NCBI GenBank assembly: GCA_024236295.1
Contig: JACKKT010000001.1
Coordinates: 248,001-312,000, forward strand
DNA length: 64,000 bases
Reading direction: 5' to 3'
Source of the DNA: Kordiimonadaceae bacterium
GTDB lineage: Bacteria > Pseudomonadota > Alphaproteobacteria > Sphingomonadales > Emcibacteraceae
Both the position numbers and the translations under genes were made by a program. The first letter of the stretch is position 1, and each line of letters starts with the position of its first letter. Under the pieces are notes generated by a model, which saw only the letters and a list, made by a program, of their open reading frames with translations, was not told the DNA's origin and ran no database searches. Positions 27,394 through 36,106 of the stretch are shown in pieces.

Positions 27394-28410
27394 ATGAACA
27401 GATTTTTTAAGAAATTAGGACTTTTTGCCCTTGGCACCGCTCTTATCATGCTGCCCGTATCGGAAACCCTTGCCGCTAGAAAACAGTTAAGACTGGCGAC
27501 CGGATTTACAGGCAGTTCCATGCATATGTTTGGCACAGTGCTGGCCAAGCACCTTCAGCAATCATTACGCATTCGTGTGACGGCGCAGCCCTATATCGGG
27601 CCAAGCGTTTTTATTCCGGTGGTTAATAACGGTGATGTCGAAATGGGCCTTACGTCCATGGTGGATGGTGGTACGGCCTATGCGGGAATTGGCCGTGAAG
27701 CCAATAAAAACATGCGGGCGGTAGCGCGGCTTTGGGCGATGCCCTTTGCCTTTATGACCAAAAAAGATAGTGGCATAAAAACGGTGGCTGATCTTAAGGG
27801 TAAAAAAGTGGTGCTGGAAGTAACGGCCGCCCACGCCATTAATCTGATGGCAGGTGCCATGCTGGAAGCGGCGGGCTTAACCGAAAATGATGTTCAGGTG
27901 GTCACCGTATCCGGTGTAGGGCAGGGGATGGAAGCGGTCGTCGAGGGAAATGCAGATGCGTCCCCCGGTAGTCTCAGAATGGGGGTTGTAAAAAAAGCGG
28001 ATGCCACAGTAGGCATTAATGTTCTTGACCTTGAACGCGATAGTTCTGCGGAACCCTTCGTTAGTGATAAAGCCCCTGGCTTTGGCACTTACCCGGTTAA
28101 AGCGGGGGAATATCCCGGCGTTGAAAAAGACAAACTTATTTTTGCCATGGATATATACCTGATGGTGCCCGCGTCATTGGAAGACGAGGAAGTGGTGCGT
28201 ATCTTAGATGTGCTTCATTCAGAATGGCCTGCCATGCAGAAGGAGTTCAGTGGTATCGCGTCATCAAAACTAAGTGACTTTGTTCACTCGTCACAGACTT
28301 TTCCCTATCACAAAGCGGCCATTGACTATTATAAAAGCGGTAAAGGGGAAGCCGACTGGGACGATAAAGCAGAGCGACGTAATCAAAAACTTCTTGATAT
28401 TTGGGAATAA
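27394..28410 (+). CDS. TAXI-family TRAP transporter solute-binding protein
   Basis: The periplasmic receptor of a Na+-driven TRAP transporter. 338 residues: signal peptide ending SETLAA, then the TAXI signatures LATGFTGSSMHMFGTVLAKHL, DVEMGLTSMVDGGTAYAG and VVLEVTAAHAINLMAGAML. It lacks the DctP-type organic-acid binding pattern. It is followed directly by a fused permease gene. The ligand is unknown; in TAXI systems reported ligands are often glutamate or 2-oxoglutarate-like acids. Confidence 0.92.
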   Translation: MNRFFKKLGLFALGTALIMLPVSETLAARKQLRLATGFTGSSMHMFGTVLAKHLQQSLRIRVTAQPYIGPSVFIPVVNNGDVEMGLTSMVDGGTAYAGIGREANKNMRAVARLWAMPFAFMTKKDSGIKTVADLKGKKVVLEVTAAHAINLMAGAMLEAAGLTENDVQVVTVSGVGQGMEAVVEGNADASPGSLRMGVVKKADATVGINVLDLERDSSAEPFVSDKAPGFGTYPVKAGEYPGVEKDKLIFAMDIYLMVPASLEDEEVVRILDVLHSEWPAMQKEFSGIASSKLSDFVHSSQTFPYHKAAIDYYKSGKGEADWDDKAERRNQKLLDIWE

Positions 28411-28415
28411 GTGCG

Positions 28416-30323
28416 GTGAGTGATATATCCGGTTTTTCAGAAAAGCCAGCCTGGAAAATTATAAATCTGATAATTTTCGGACTTCCTATTTTGCTGGGCA
28501 TAGTCTGGATCATGGGGGTGCCGCTTCAGCTTGGCCTTCATGTGCTGGATGGTAACTATCTGGCAATTTTGCTAGCTTTTGCGCTCTGTGCTTCTTTTTT
28601 ATACTGGCCTTATGGGGAAAAGCCGGGAATTATTGATATTTCGCTGGCAATTATATCCTTTTTTGTCTGGATTCTCTGTTCTTATAATTATGAGTACTGG
28701 CTACTGCACCAACACGAACGGGATATATATAAATTCACCGTTGCGGTTATTGCGATTTTGCTGCTTTGCGAAGGGGTGCGTAAAACCACAGGCAACGGTA
28801 TGGCGGCGGTTATTGTCGCTTCACTGATTTATGGGCTTGTTGGTCATCTTGCTGGCGGCATTTTTGAAGGATCAAAAACCGATCCAGATCGTTTGTTTAT
28901 ATATCTTTATTCTGATGGGAGTGCGGTTCTTGGTTTTATTCTGACCGTTGCCGGAACACTGGTTCTTGGGTTTCTGGTACTGGGGCAGGTTATGCAAAGT
29001 AGCGGGGCGACGTCATTCTTTTCCGATATCTCCATGTCTTTGATTGGTAAGCGGCGCGGCGGTCCGGCCAAGGTGGCGATAATTGGCAGTTCAATGATGG
29101 GAACGGTCAGCGGATCAACCGTTGCCAATATCATGTCAACGGGAATGGTTTCAATCCCGCTGATGAAACGGCACGGATTTTCTGGACACATGGCAGCGGG
29201 GATTGAGGCCGTGGCTTCAAACGGCAGTCAACTTGCGCCACCGGTAATGGGGGCAACCGCATTTATTATTGCCGAATATCTGGAACTTCCCTATGCTACA
29301 ATTGTAGCCTCGGCTATATTGCCAGCCCTCGTTTATTATCTGTTTTTATTTGCCCAGGTCGACTTTTACGCGCGGGACCGGGGGATGGAGGGGCTTTCGG
29401 ACGAAGAAATCCCGAAAATGAGGGGGGTGCTCAAAGAAGGATGGATTTTTATTATCCCACTTTTCATTCTGATCTTTTTTCTGTTCGTGCTTGTCTATAA
29501 TCCGGCGAAGTCGGCGCTTTATTCGACACTTTCCTTGCTCATTTTGTCTCTGATCAAATATCGGAAACTGCCAAAATGGGAACTGGTTTATAATTCCATC
29601 ATTCAGCTAGGAAAACCCTTTACATTGCTAGTGATGATCTGCGCCGGGGCAGGGATCATCATCGGGGTCATTAATATGAGCGGGATAGGATTTAATCTTG
29701 CCCTGGCTCTAAGTGATATCGGGGAACTTTACGGGCTATTTGCTATGCTTGTGGTCACAGCGGCCATTGCTATCATTCTGGGTATGGGCATGCCAACCTC
29801 GGCAGTTTATATTGTGGTCGCCATGTTATTGGCACCATCAATTGCTGATATGGGTGTGCCGCTTATCGCTGCACATTTCTTTGTTTTTTATTTTGGGCTT
29901 GTCTCCATGCTGACGCCACCGGTCGCCATTGCGTCCTATGCGGCAGCGGGCCTTGCCAATTCGGATTTTAGAAAAACCAGTCTTGCAGCGCTTCGTCTTG
30001 GACTATCTGCTTTTATCATGCCCTTTTATTTTGTCTATAATCCAGGCGTTCTTTTGATCGGGTCATGGTTACAGATTACGATTGCTGCCATTTCCCTGAT
30101 TGTGGCGGGTATATTGCTTGCCCGCGCGCTCACATTATTTACAAGCAAATCGAAAGGAACCAATTTATCCGGCGCAATTGACCTTGGAATTTGTCTGGTT
30201 GTTGGGGGGGCACCGCATGCCCTGGGGGCGGAAAATCTGCTTAATTTTGCGGTTAGCATAGCAGGAGTGGTAATGATTATTTACGGAAACCGGATTTTTG
30301 GAAAACTTCCTGTGAATGCTTGA
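28416..30323 (+). CDS. TRAP transporter fused DctQM-type permease (TAXI type)
   Basis: A large inner-membrane permease of about 635 residues with some 16-18 hydrophobic helices. The N-terminal part corresponds to the small DctQ subunit and the rest to DctM, with the conserved GSSMMGTVSGSTVANIMSTG, AAGIEAVASNGSQLAPPVMG and GMGMPTSAVYIVVAMLLAP motifs. The open frame reaches a TTG at 28401 inside the preceding gene; the GTG at 28416, with GGGAA upstream, is preferred. It forms an operon with the binding protein five bases upstream and the FAH-family enzyme. Confidence 0.92.
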   Translation: MSDISGFSEKPAWKIINLIIFGLPILLGIVWIMGVPLQLGLHVLDGNYLAILLAFALCASFLYWPYGEKPGIIDISLAIISFFVWILCSYNYEYWLLHQHERDIYKFTVAVIAILLLCEGVRKTTGNGMAAVIVASLIYGLVGHLAGGIFEGSKTDPDRLFIYLYSDGSAVLGFILTVAGTLVLGFLVLGQVMQSSGATSFFSDISMSLIGKRRGGPAKVAIIGSSMMGTVSGSTVANIMSTGMVSIPLMKRHGFSGHMAAGIEAVASNGSQLAPPVMGATAFIIAEYLELPYATIVASAILPALVYYLFLFAQVDFYARDRGMEGLSDEEIPKMRGVLKEGWIFIIPLFILIFFLFVLVYNPAKSALYSTLSLLILSLIKYRKLPKWELVYNSIIQLGKPFTLLVMICAGAGIIIGVINMSGIGFNLALALSDIGELYGLFAMLVVTAAIAIILGMGMPTSAVYIVVAMLLAPSIADMGVPLIAAHFFVFYFGLVSMLTPPVAIASYAAAGLANSDFRKTSLAALRLGLSAFIMPFYFVYNPGVLLIGSWLQITIAAISLIVAGILLARALTLFTSKSKGTNLSGAIDLGICLVVGGAPHALGAENLLNFAVSIAGVVMIIYGNRIFGKLPVNA

Positions 30324-30475
30324 TAATTATTTGTGGAAATTGCATTTATGATTATCTAGTTACAAAGGATTTTTTATAATAAAAATTTAACAGGTTTAAT
30401 TTAACCATAAATTTATCATTAACTTTTATTATTGCTTTAGTAGTTTAAAAAACTCAGTATTTTTGGGATTAGCTA

Positions 30476-31794
30476 TTGAGAAACAGTTATAAAAGCGAGG
30501 CCGAATATAGAATTTTTATGCATTCCCAGAATGTAATAAATATAAAAATATTTTCATTTGTTATTTCGGCTATAATGCTTTTTCTCGCTCTTAGTAATAA
30601 AGGAGCAAATCCAGATGTTCCTTATTATCAAATTATTAACCTTACAAATGTTGCCGGCATATTTTCAATCATATATTTAGCAATCGGCCTTTCGTTAGCC
30701 TATTGTAAAAATATAACAATTCAGCATTTTTCGTTGTGGAGCGCTGTTTTGTGCGGATATGCATTTGCTTTTCTAATTTCATTTATTTCTGTTATCGGGG
30801 AGGGAGGAATAACAGCAATTGCAATAGTATATTTAATCATTTTTTTTCTGCGTCCCTTATTTATTTAATTCCACTGGTAATTTTTAACAGTATTTTATTT
30901 TACGGTGTGGCGGCATCAGTGGACGTTATTCATGTTGAATTTTTTGATTTGGGAATATTTTCTGTCATGGTACTCAGTATTCTGACATCAATTGTTCTGG
31001 AAAAGCAAAGATGGGAAATCTTTTATAACAGAAAAAAACTGAAAGAAAAAATTGACGAGCTGAGTAAGGCGCTGGATGTAAGGGCCACATTTCTTGGCCA
31101 TATGAGCCATGAGCTCAGAACGCCGCTCAATGCCATAATCGGCTTTTCAGAAATGCTTAAAAGTAAAGATCTCTATGCCCATAATCTTGATAAGGTTCAG
31201 GAATATGCAGAATTTATAAATTCCGGCGGAAATCATCTCCTTTCCTTGGTGAATGATCTTCTGATTCATAAAAAAATTGAATCTGGTGAACTTAATCTGC
31301 ACATGGAGAATGAAGATATACTTCATTTTCTGGAAATCTATATTGATGAATTAAAACCTGTTTCGGCAAGGAAAAACCAGAAAATAATATTAAGCAGTTC
31401 TGACGAAAAAATAATGATTGATACGGACAGGCGATATTTCAAACAGGTTATTTATAATATTCTCTCAAACGCCCTGAGGCATTCACCTGTTGATGGAAAG
31501 GTGGAAATCAAAGTCACCAGACAGGGAAAGGATCAAATTGAAATAAGAATAATTGATGATGGAAATGGCATAAGCGACCAGATTGCTAACCAGATTATGA
31601 ACTCTGATAACCCTGAAGATACGCATCTGATTGCAAGTGAGGATGGCAATGGGCTGGGCCTTATTATAGTTAGGAAATTGCTTGATCATCTGAGCGCAAA
31701 AATTTCAATCAGAAAATTAAATGGTATTTCATCAGAAACGAAAACGGGCACTGAAGTAAGACTGACTTTTCCAGTTGCCTATAGATCCGTCTAA
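30476..31794 (+). CDS. Membrane histidine kinase split by a frame change at a T8 tract
   Basis: The first 124 codons (TTG start at 30476) encode hydrophobic helices and then hit a stop at 30868. The frame one base back continues from 30847 to 31794 with further helices (ASLIYLIPLVIFNSILFYGV), a coiled linker, HisKA (MSHELRTPLNAIIGFSEM) and HATPase_c (DDGNGIS; GNGLGLIIVRKL). Joined by -1 slippage they give about 439 residues, a normal membrane sensor kinase without receiver. The junction 30840-30847 is T8, read as T TTT TTT in the zero frame, a perfect slippery heptamer. It could be a real mutation, phase variation, programmed slippage or an assembly error. The 3' end overlaps the converging gene by four bases. 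Confidence 0.75.
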
Positions 31795-32423
31795 TTTTTT
31801 AAACTTTCTTTATTTTCCATACAATATAAATAAAACCTTGTAATGCAATCTGTGAAATCTTCTGTATAATCAATGAATTCTTCTCCATCTTCTTCTGCCA
31901 TTCTTTTAAATTCCTCCACTTCTTCCTCCGTTTCAAAACGGAGCCAAAGTCGTTCTGCAATTCCAAGTTCGCTATTTGTGAAAACACTTTCTAAATAAGC
32001 AGACATTTGATGATATTCGAAGAAATCATAATGATCGTAATATTCGCGAAAAATAGCTTCCCATAAGCGGCACATCTCAAATATCAACGTATCCAGAGCA
32101 GCTGAAATTTCATCATAATTGTCTTCTTTACTTTCAGGGTTAAAGCCCATTTGTTTTTGTGCATGGGCAGACAAAATTTTTGATATTTTATGAATTAGCT
32201 GTGGAGTAATTTCATGTTTTTCAAACAACTGAAACAGATAAATATAGTATGGGATTGCCCACCAGGCGATCATTGCGCTCATGTTATTTTTAAATAATAT
32301 TGGCTGATCAATTCCACTTTTAAAGACGGCATCTACGCAGCACTGCTCAAGCAAAGCCATGCGTGGTTTTGCATTTTTTGGCAAAAAACCAAACCAAAAT
32401 CGGATTTGATCTATTAACGCCAT
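31791..32423 (-). CDS. Hypothetical acidic cytoplasmic protein
   Basis: 210 residues with no signal peptide. It is helical, rich in aromatic residues in its middle (AWWAIPYYIYLFQLFEKHE, REYYDHYDFFEY) and in Glu near its end (FETEEEVEEFKRMAEED). I do not recognise a family. A TTG one codon upstream is possible; I chose the ATG. It converges on the split histidine kinase with a four-base tail overlap, and lies just downstream of the sulfotransferase gene on the same strand (168 bp gap). Confidence 0.65.
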   Translation of the reverse strand: MALIDQIRFWFGFLPKNAKPRMALLEQCCVDAVFKSGIDQPILFKNNMSAMIAWWAIPYYIYLFQLFEKHEITPQLIHKISKILSAHAQKQMGFNPESKEDNYDEISAALDTLIFEMCRLWEAIFREYYDHYDFFEYHQMSAYLESVFTNSELGIAERLWLRFETEEEVEEFKRMAEEDGEEFIDYTEDFTDCITRFYLYCMENKESLKN

Positions 32424-32594
32424 CAATATCCCGTTTATTATTTTTATATCAATCTGATTTTAGTATAAAAAAAATCTGGCCTTTTTTAAACTATTTTGAC
32501 TTGCCTTTAACGATGGGAAAAATAAATTGGGGTTAGGGATAAGCTTTTTTGACTAATTAAGAAGTTAGTTTAAGGCTTATTTATTTTTGTGATT

Positions 32595-34247
32595 TTAAAT
32601 ATATTTTTTGTCCAGAGCATTGAATAGGGGGGGCAGGTGCTTTTCATAAACGCGCCACTTTTCAATTGAGGAACCATAAACTGGTTTTCTGACCTGTGCT
32701 GCGCTAGCAGTTCTTACGATGTTTTTATTTTTATAAAAAGTAAGACATTCACTTTCCCAGTTTAGGCCGATAAACCCTATAAGCTTTCTTGCTTCTTTCT
32801 CAAGGTTAGAAATTATGTCTTCATATGAAATGTTATATAAAATACCTTTCGGTAAAACCGTCTGCCAGTGGGCCATAAGATCGGCATAGATATTAAAATA
32901 ATGACCAAGTTCTGCAAGGTCACTAGTATAGGGGATAGTATGCCGAAACAGTTGGGTGAAATTGGATAAGCAGCAGTCCAGGGGGTTTCTTACTGTATTG
33001 ACGATGAAAGCTTTAGCAAATATTTTTGTAATTAATCCGGCATACTGGAAGTTTCCCGGCATTTTATCAACGATATATTTTGTGTCAGGGTAAAAGCTTT
33101 TAACTTTGTTAATATAGTCATGGCCAATTTTTTCCAGTTCATCATATGATTTTTTTTCCAGATCATCAGGAAATTTGTTAAAATTTTGATGAATAAGTTC
33201 ATTGAGGAAAAGGAGTTCGCCACCCGCATCAATTTTACTGTGGCTGGCCAATATTTGCTCAACGAGTGATGTGCCAGATCGCGGCATTCCGACTACAAAA
33301 ATTGGTATGACATCACTTGTTTTTGGTTTTTCATTTTGCTCGAAATAATTTTTTGAAAAAACTGTTTTAATTTTTTCAGCCGTTTTTTTAACTTCCTCTT
33401 TAGAATAATCATACGTGGATCTGTTGAGCTTATTGCCAGATTGATAATGTTGGAAGGCATTTTCATAATCTTTTAGATCAGAATAAACTTTACCCAGGCA
33501 GAAATGTAATTTTATCTTGTTGTCTATAGGTATATTATCAATATTTTCAAAAAGCGACTTCAATATACCTATGTGAGGATCATCCGGCTTATATTGTTTT
33601 AAGGCAGAAAGGTTATAATGTGCTTCAATATAATCAGGCTTTATTTTTATCAAATTATTCAAAATCACTTTTGCAGCTTCAATTTCACTTTCTGCGACAA
33701 GCAAAGTCGCCAGATTATTTTGAGCTATAACATTACCCGGATTTATTTTAACGGCCGTTTCATATTCATGTTTTGCTTTTGCTATGAAATTTTTTTCTTC
33801 ATAAAGCGAGCCAAGATTATTATGGGCAAATTCGTGATCAGGGTATAATTTAATAGTTTGTTCAAAGGCTTTAATTGCAGGTTCATGTGCCCCGGCATTC
33901 ATAAGAATATTTCCTGCAATAAAATGTGCTTTTGCATCATTTGGATTTAACTGAACGGAACGGTTAATTGTTGCCAGAGCCTCCTTTAGTTTTCCCAAAT
34001 AGAAAAAGGCCTCCGCAAGATCTCGATGATATTGGGCAATATCGCCATTAAGGCTCACAGCCCTTAAGAAATATTGTTTTGCAATTTCATCATTGCCCTT
34101 TTGAAAGGCGAGTTGTCCCATCATATGTAATGCCGGGTGAAATTTGTTATCAGAAATGAGAATATCCTTCAGAATTTTCTCGGCCTGAGCAAATTCATTT
34201 TGGTTGGCACAAATTATGGCCATTTGCATGGCCTGGCTACTATTCAT
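32595..34247 (-). CDS. TPR-sulfotransferase fusion protein
   Basis: 550 residues. The N-terminal half has about seven tetratricopeptide repeats (for example PDHEFAHNNLGSLYEE and PNDAKAHFIAGNILMNAG). The C-terminal half is a PAPS-dependent sulfotransferase domain with the 5'-phosphosulfate loop GMPRSGTSLVEQIL and the later IVNTVRNPLDCCLSNF stretch that binds the 3'-phosphate. There is no signal peptide, so it is probably cytoplasmic, sulfating a peptide, glycan or small molecule recruited by the TPR part. This domain pairing is common in marine Proteobacteria; acceptors are unknown. Confidence 0.9.
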   Translation of the reverse strand: MNSSQAMQMAIICANQNEFAQAEKILKDILISDNKFHPALHMMGQLAFQKGNDEIAKQYFLRAVSLNGDIAQYHRDLAEAFFYLGKLKEALATINRSVQLNPNDAKAHFIAGNILMNAGAHEPAIKAFEQTIKLYPDHEFAHNNLGSLYEEKNFIAKAKHEYETAVKINPGNVIAQNNLATLLVAESEIEAAKVILNNLIKIKPDYIEAHYNLSALKQYKPDDPHIGILKSLFENIDNIPIDNKIKLHFCLGKVYSDLKDYENAFQHYQSGNKLNRSTYDYSKEEVKKTAEKIKTVFSKNYFEQNEKPKTSDVIPIFVVGMPRSGTSLVEQILASHSKIDAGGELLFLNELIHQNFNKFPDDLEKKSYDELEKIGHDYINKVKSFYPDTKYIVDKMPGNFQYAGLITKIFAKAFIVNTVRNPLDCCLSNFTQLFRHTIPYTSDLAELGHYFNIYADLMAHWQTVLPKGILYNISYEDIISNLEKEARKLIGFIGLNWESECLTFYKNKNIVRTASAAQVRKPVYGSSIEKWRVYEKHLPPLFNALDKKYI

Positions 34248-34421
34248 ATGAGGACCCCAATATTACAATCAATGTGCAAAAATTATAAAATGATATAACA
34301 TTTCAGTAAAGTAAACTTATTGTGATGTTAAACTGGTTTAATATTGCGATATTCTCGCTCGGACCAATAATTAGAATTGTATTGGGATTGAAAACAGATT
34401 TTAATGGGGAATAGAATGGTG

Positions 34422-34435
34422 AAAAGTGGCTCCCC
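34422..34435. repeat. Left copy of a 14-bp direct repeat, putative att site
   Basis: AAAAGTGGCTCCCC is identical to 35792-35805, where it spans the 3' acceptor end and CCA of the tRNA-Asn gene. Together the two copies bracket 1.37 kb holding a Sel1 gene and a recombinase remnant. Confidence 0.6.
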
Positions 34436-34571
34436 ATTCTTAACACATTTCGAACTGAATACTACAAAGATATATTGCTGATTTTTAATCAAACGCCATC
34501 ATTACTTAAAAGGAAAATTTGATTCCACAGCCTTAATTTAAATAAAACAAATGAATTTTGAATGACTGCTT

Positions 34572-34588
34572 TCGACCCAAAGCAGACA
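34572..34588. repeat. Left arm of a 17-bp inverted repeat around the Sel1 gene
   Basis: TCGACCCAAAGCAGACA is the exact reverse complement of 35457-35473. The left copy also lies in a local hairpin (CTGCTTT, CGACCC, AAAGCAG at 34566-34585). The pair brackets the Sel1-repeat gene inside the island. Confidence 0.65.
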
Positions 34589-34700
34589 GTCGTGTTGAAT
34601 ATTTAATTAAAAATAAAGATTATGTTTAAACCTACTAAGTTGAAAAGGATTATTCTTTCTGTTAGCCTATAATAGTTCTCATAAATGAATAGGGGGTTCT

Positions 34701-35423
34701 GTGAAATACTTAATTCTTATTTTATGTTATCTTTTACCAACTTTTGCTTTAGCGCAGGATTATAAACCTTTGTTTAATAAGTTGTCTGAGATGGCTTCAG
34801 AAGGTGATGGTGAAGCACAGTATCATTTAGGAATGCTTTACAACAATGGCATAGGAACCTCAAAGGACATTGACAAAGCCTATTACTGGTTTAAAAAATC
34901 AACTGAAGCGAATGATCCGTTAGGTGCTTATAAATTAGGTTGTTATTTCGCAGGACAAGCTGGTGATGTTGTTGAGTATGATGCTAAAAAGGCGTTAAAA
35001 TATAAACTCATAGCCGCTGATGCGGGCTATTCATATGCTCAGCATGATGTCGCACTTTACTATCTTCAATATGGTGAAAATGATAAAGCAATAGAATATA
35101 TTACAAAGTCTGCTCATCAAGGTTTTAGGAACGCATTTGAGGTACTTGCAAACCTTAATTATGAGGGAACCATAATTCCTAAGAACCTTTTACAAGCACA
35201 TAGTTATATTTTATTATCAATGATGGCTGGCGATGGAAGGCCTAGCCAGCAGGCAGTTGCTTTTATGAAGATAATTGAGCAAGAGCTGACTCAAGCTCAA
35301 ATCAACAAGAGTATTGAGAATGCTGACAAATGGCAGATAGAAATGTCTCCATTAACACTAACTGCTAAATTGGGCTTGCGCCGTTCCTATCGTCTGGCAG
35401 GCCTCTCAATACCTGAAAATTAA
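34701..35423 (+). CDS. Exported Sel1-repeat protein
   Basis: 240 residues: signal peptide MKYLILILCYLLPTFALA, then Sel1-like helical repeats (AQYHLGMLYNNGIGTSKDIDKAYYWFKKST; LGAYKLGCYFAGQAGD; AQHDVALYYLQYGENDKAIEYITKSA), ending with a non-repeat tail. Sel1 proteins act as protein-interaction scaffolds, often in the periplasm. GTG start with an excellent AGGGGG ribosome-binding site. The gene lies between the two 17-bp inverted repeats inside the putative island at tRNA-Asn and looks more AT-rich than its surroundings, which fits a transferred cargo gene. Confidence 0.85.
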   Translation: MKYLILILCYLLPTFALAQDYKPLFNKLSEMASEGDGEAQYHLGMLYNNGIGTSKDIDKAYYWFKKSTEANDPLGAYKLGCYFAGQAGDVVEYDAKKALKYKLIAADAGYSYAQHDVALYYLQYGENDKAIEYITKSAHQGFRNAFEVLANLNYEGTIIPKNLLQAHSYILLSMMAGDGRPSQQAVAFMKIIEQELTQAQINKSIENADKWQIEMSPLTLTAKLGLRRSYRLAGLSIPEN

Positions 35424-35456
35424 TTTAAAATACAAAACAATAAATTAAAATGTTAA

Positions 35457-35473
35457 TGTCTGCTTTGGGTCGA
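35457..35473. repeat. Right arm of the 17-bp inverted repeat
   Basis: TGTCTGCTTTGGGTCGA is the exact reverse complement of 34572-34588. It lies between the Sel1 stop and the recognisable recombinase fragment. Confidence 0.65.
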
Positions 35474-35791
35474 TAGAAGTCACTCAATATTGGCAAAAAG
35501 GGGGGATTACAAAGGATACATATGACAGAAAGTATAAACAACTCGTCAATCGTAGAATTGAACTAAATGAACTATTAGAACAGCATCATGAAGGTAACAA
35601 AACCTTTAAAATGGCACTAACAACCTTGGTTTCAATAGCTTCTAAGGCTATGGAAATTTTTGATTGTTCGACAACAGACGAAAAACGCCAACTCATCAAT
35701 TATGTATTTTCGAACTTGGAATTAAACGGCTCAAAGCTAGAGTATACCTTAAAAGCACCATTTAATTTGCTTGTTAATTTAGGTGATTGTC

Positions 35792-35805
35792 AAAAGTGGC
35801 TCCCC
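35792..35805. repeat. Right copy of the 14-bp direct repeat at the tRNA-Asn 3' end
   Basis: AAAAGTGGCTCCCC covers five bases of the acceptor 3' strand, the discriminator, the encoded CCA and five bases beyond it. Overlap with a tRNA 3' end is the usual position for an integration crossover. Confidence 0.6.
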
Positions 35806-35872
35806 GAGCAGGACTCGAACCTGCGACAAATAGATTAACAGTCTACTGCTCTACCAACTGAGCTATCGGGGA
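35797..35872 (-). tRNA. tRNA-Asn (anticodon GTT)
   Basis: 76 bases on the minus strand, including an encoded CCA. The acceptor stem TCCCCGA pairs with TCGGGGA. D-arm AGCTCAGTTGGTAGAGC, anticodon loop CTGTTAATC with GTT, and T-arm CGCAGGTTCGAGTCCTGC are all intact. The 3' end is the attachment site of a decayed recombinase element and is reconstituted by it, so the gene should remain functional. Confidence 0.96.
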
Positions 35873-35916
35873 ACATCAATCACATAAGGGCGTGATGACG
35901 CCTTTTTGGTTGGCAT

Positions 35917-35945
35917 GTTATACAGCCCCTTATTTCGCTTGCCAA
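35917..35945 (-). promoter_or_regulatory. Sigma-70 type promoter of tRNA-Asn
   Basis: On the minus strand a -35 box TTGGCA (35940-35945) and a -10 box TATAAC (35917-35922) are separated by exactly 17 bases, about 45 bp upstream of the mature tRNA. The leader contains a small hairpin (GGCGT/ACGCC). Confidence 0.75.
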
Positions 35946-36106
35946 CAGAAAAATTCACTTTTTTTTGACATAGATGAAATTAGATTTATTTTTTAGATAT
36001 TTTTTACATTCTGGACTTATAATTGCAATCGGCTTGAGGGATTTTAGCCAAAATTTTTGAATTATATAAATATTTTGAATGTGTATGGATTTTTAAAAGT
36101 AAAGTT

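Larger units (their letters stand above)
34248..34700. other. Gene-free 453 bp containing the left edge of the tRNA-linked island
   Basis: AT-rich. It contains the 14-bp attachment-like repeat (34422-34435), the hairpin-forming 17-bp inverted-repeat copy (34572-34588) and, at 34691-34696, the AGGGGG ribosome-binding site of the Sel1 gene. No convincing ORF on either strand. Confidence 0.5.
35449..35838 (+). pseudogene. C-terminal remnant of a site-specific serine recombinase
   Basis: The frame is open from 35449 and becomes recognisable near 35503 (GGITKDTYDRKYKQL), continuing with the helical tail typical of large serine recombinases (NRRIELNELLEQH; FKMALTTLVSIASKAMEIF; DEKRQLINYVFSNLEL; LKAPFNLL). 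The catalytic and recombinase/zinc-ribbon domains are missing, so it is a decayed fragment of about 110 residues. Its last 14 codons read through the antisense of the tRNA-Asn 3' end (WLPEQDSNLRQID), showing that the element abuts its attachment site. An ATG at 35611 gives a 75-residue ORF, but no ribosome-binding site is evident. Confidence 0.75.

Noticed and set aside
30736..30840. ATG start of the second kinase ORF at 30736
   Set aside because: The first 35 residues are Cys/Asn-rich and out of frame with the preserved membrane half; the true protein enters this frame only at the T8 tract.
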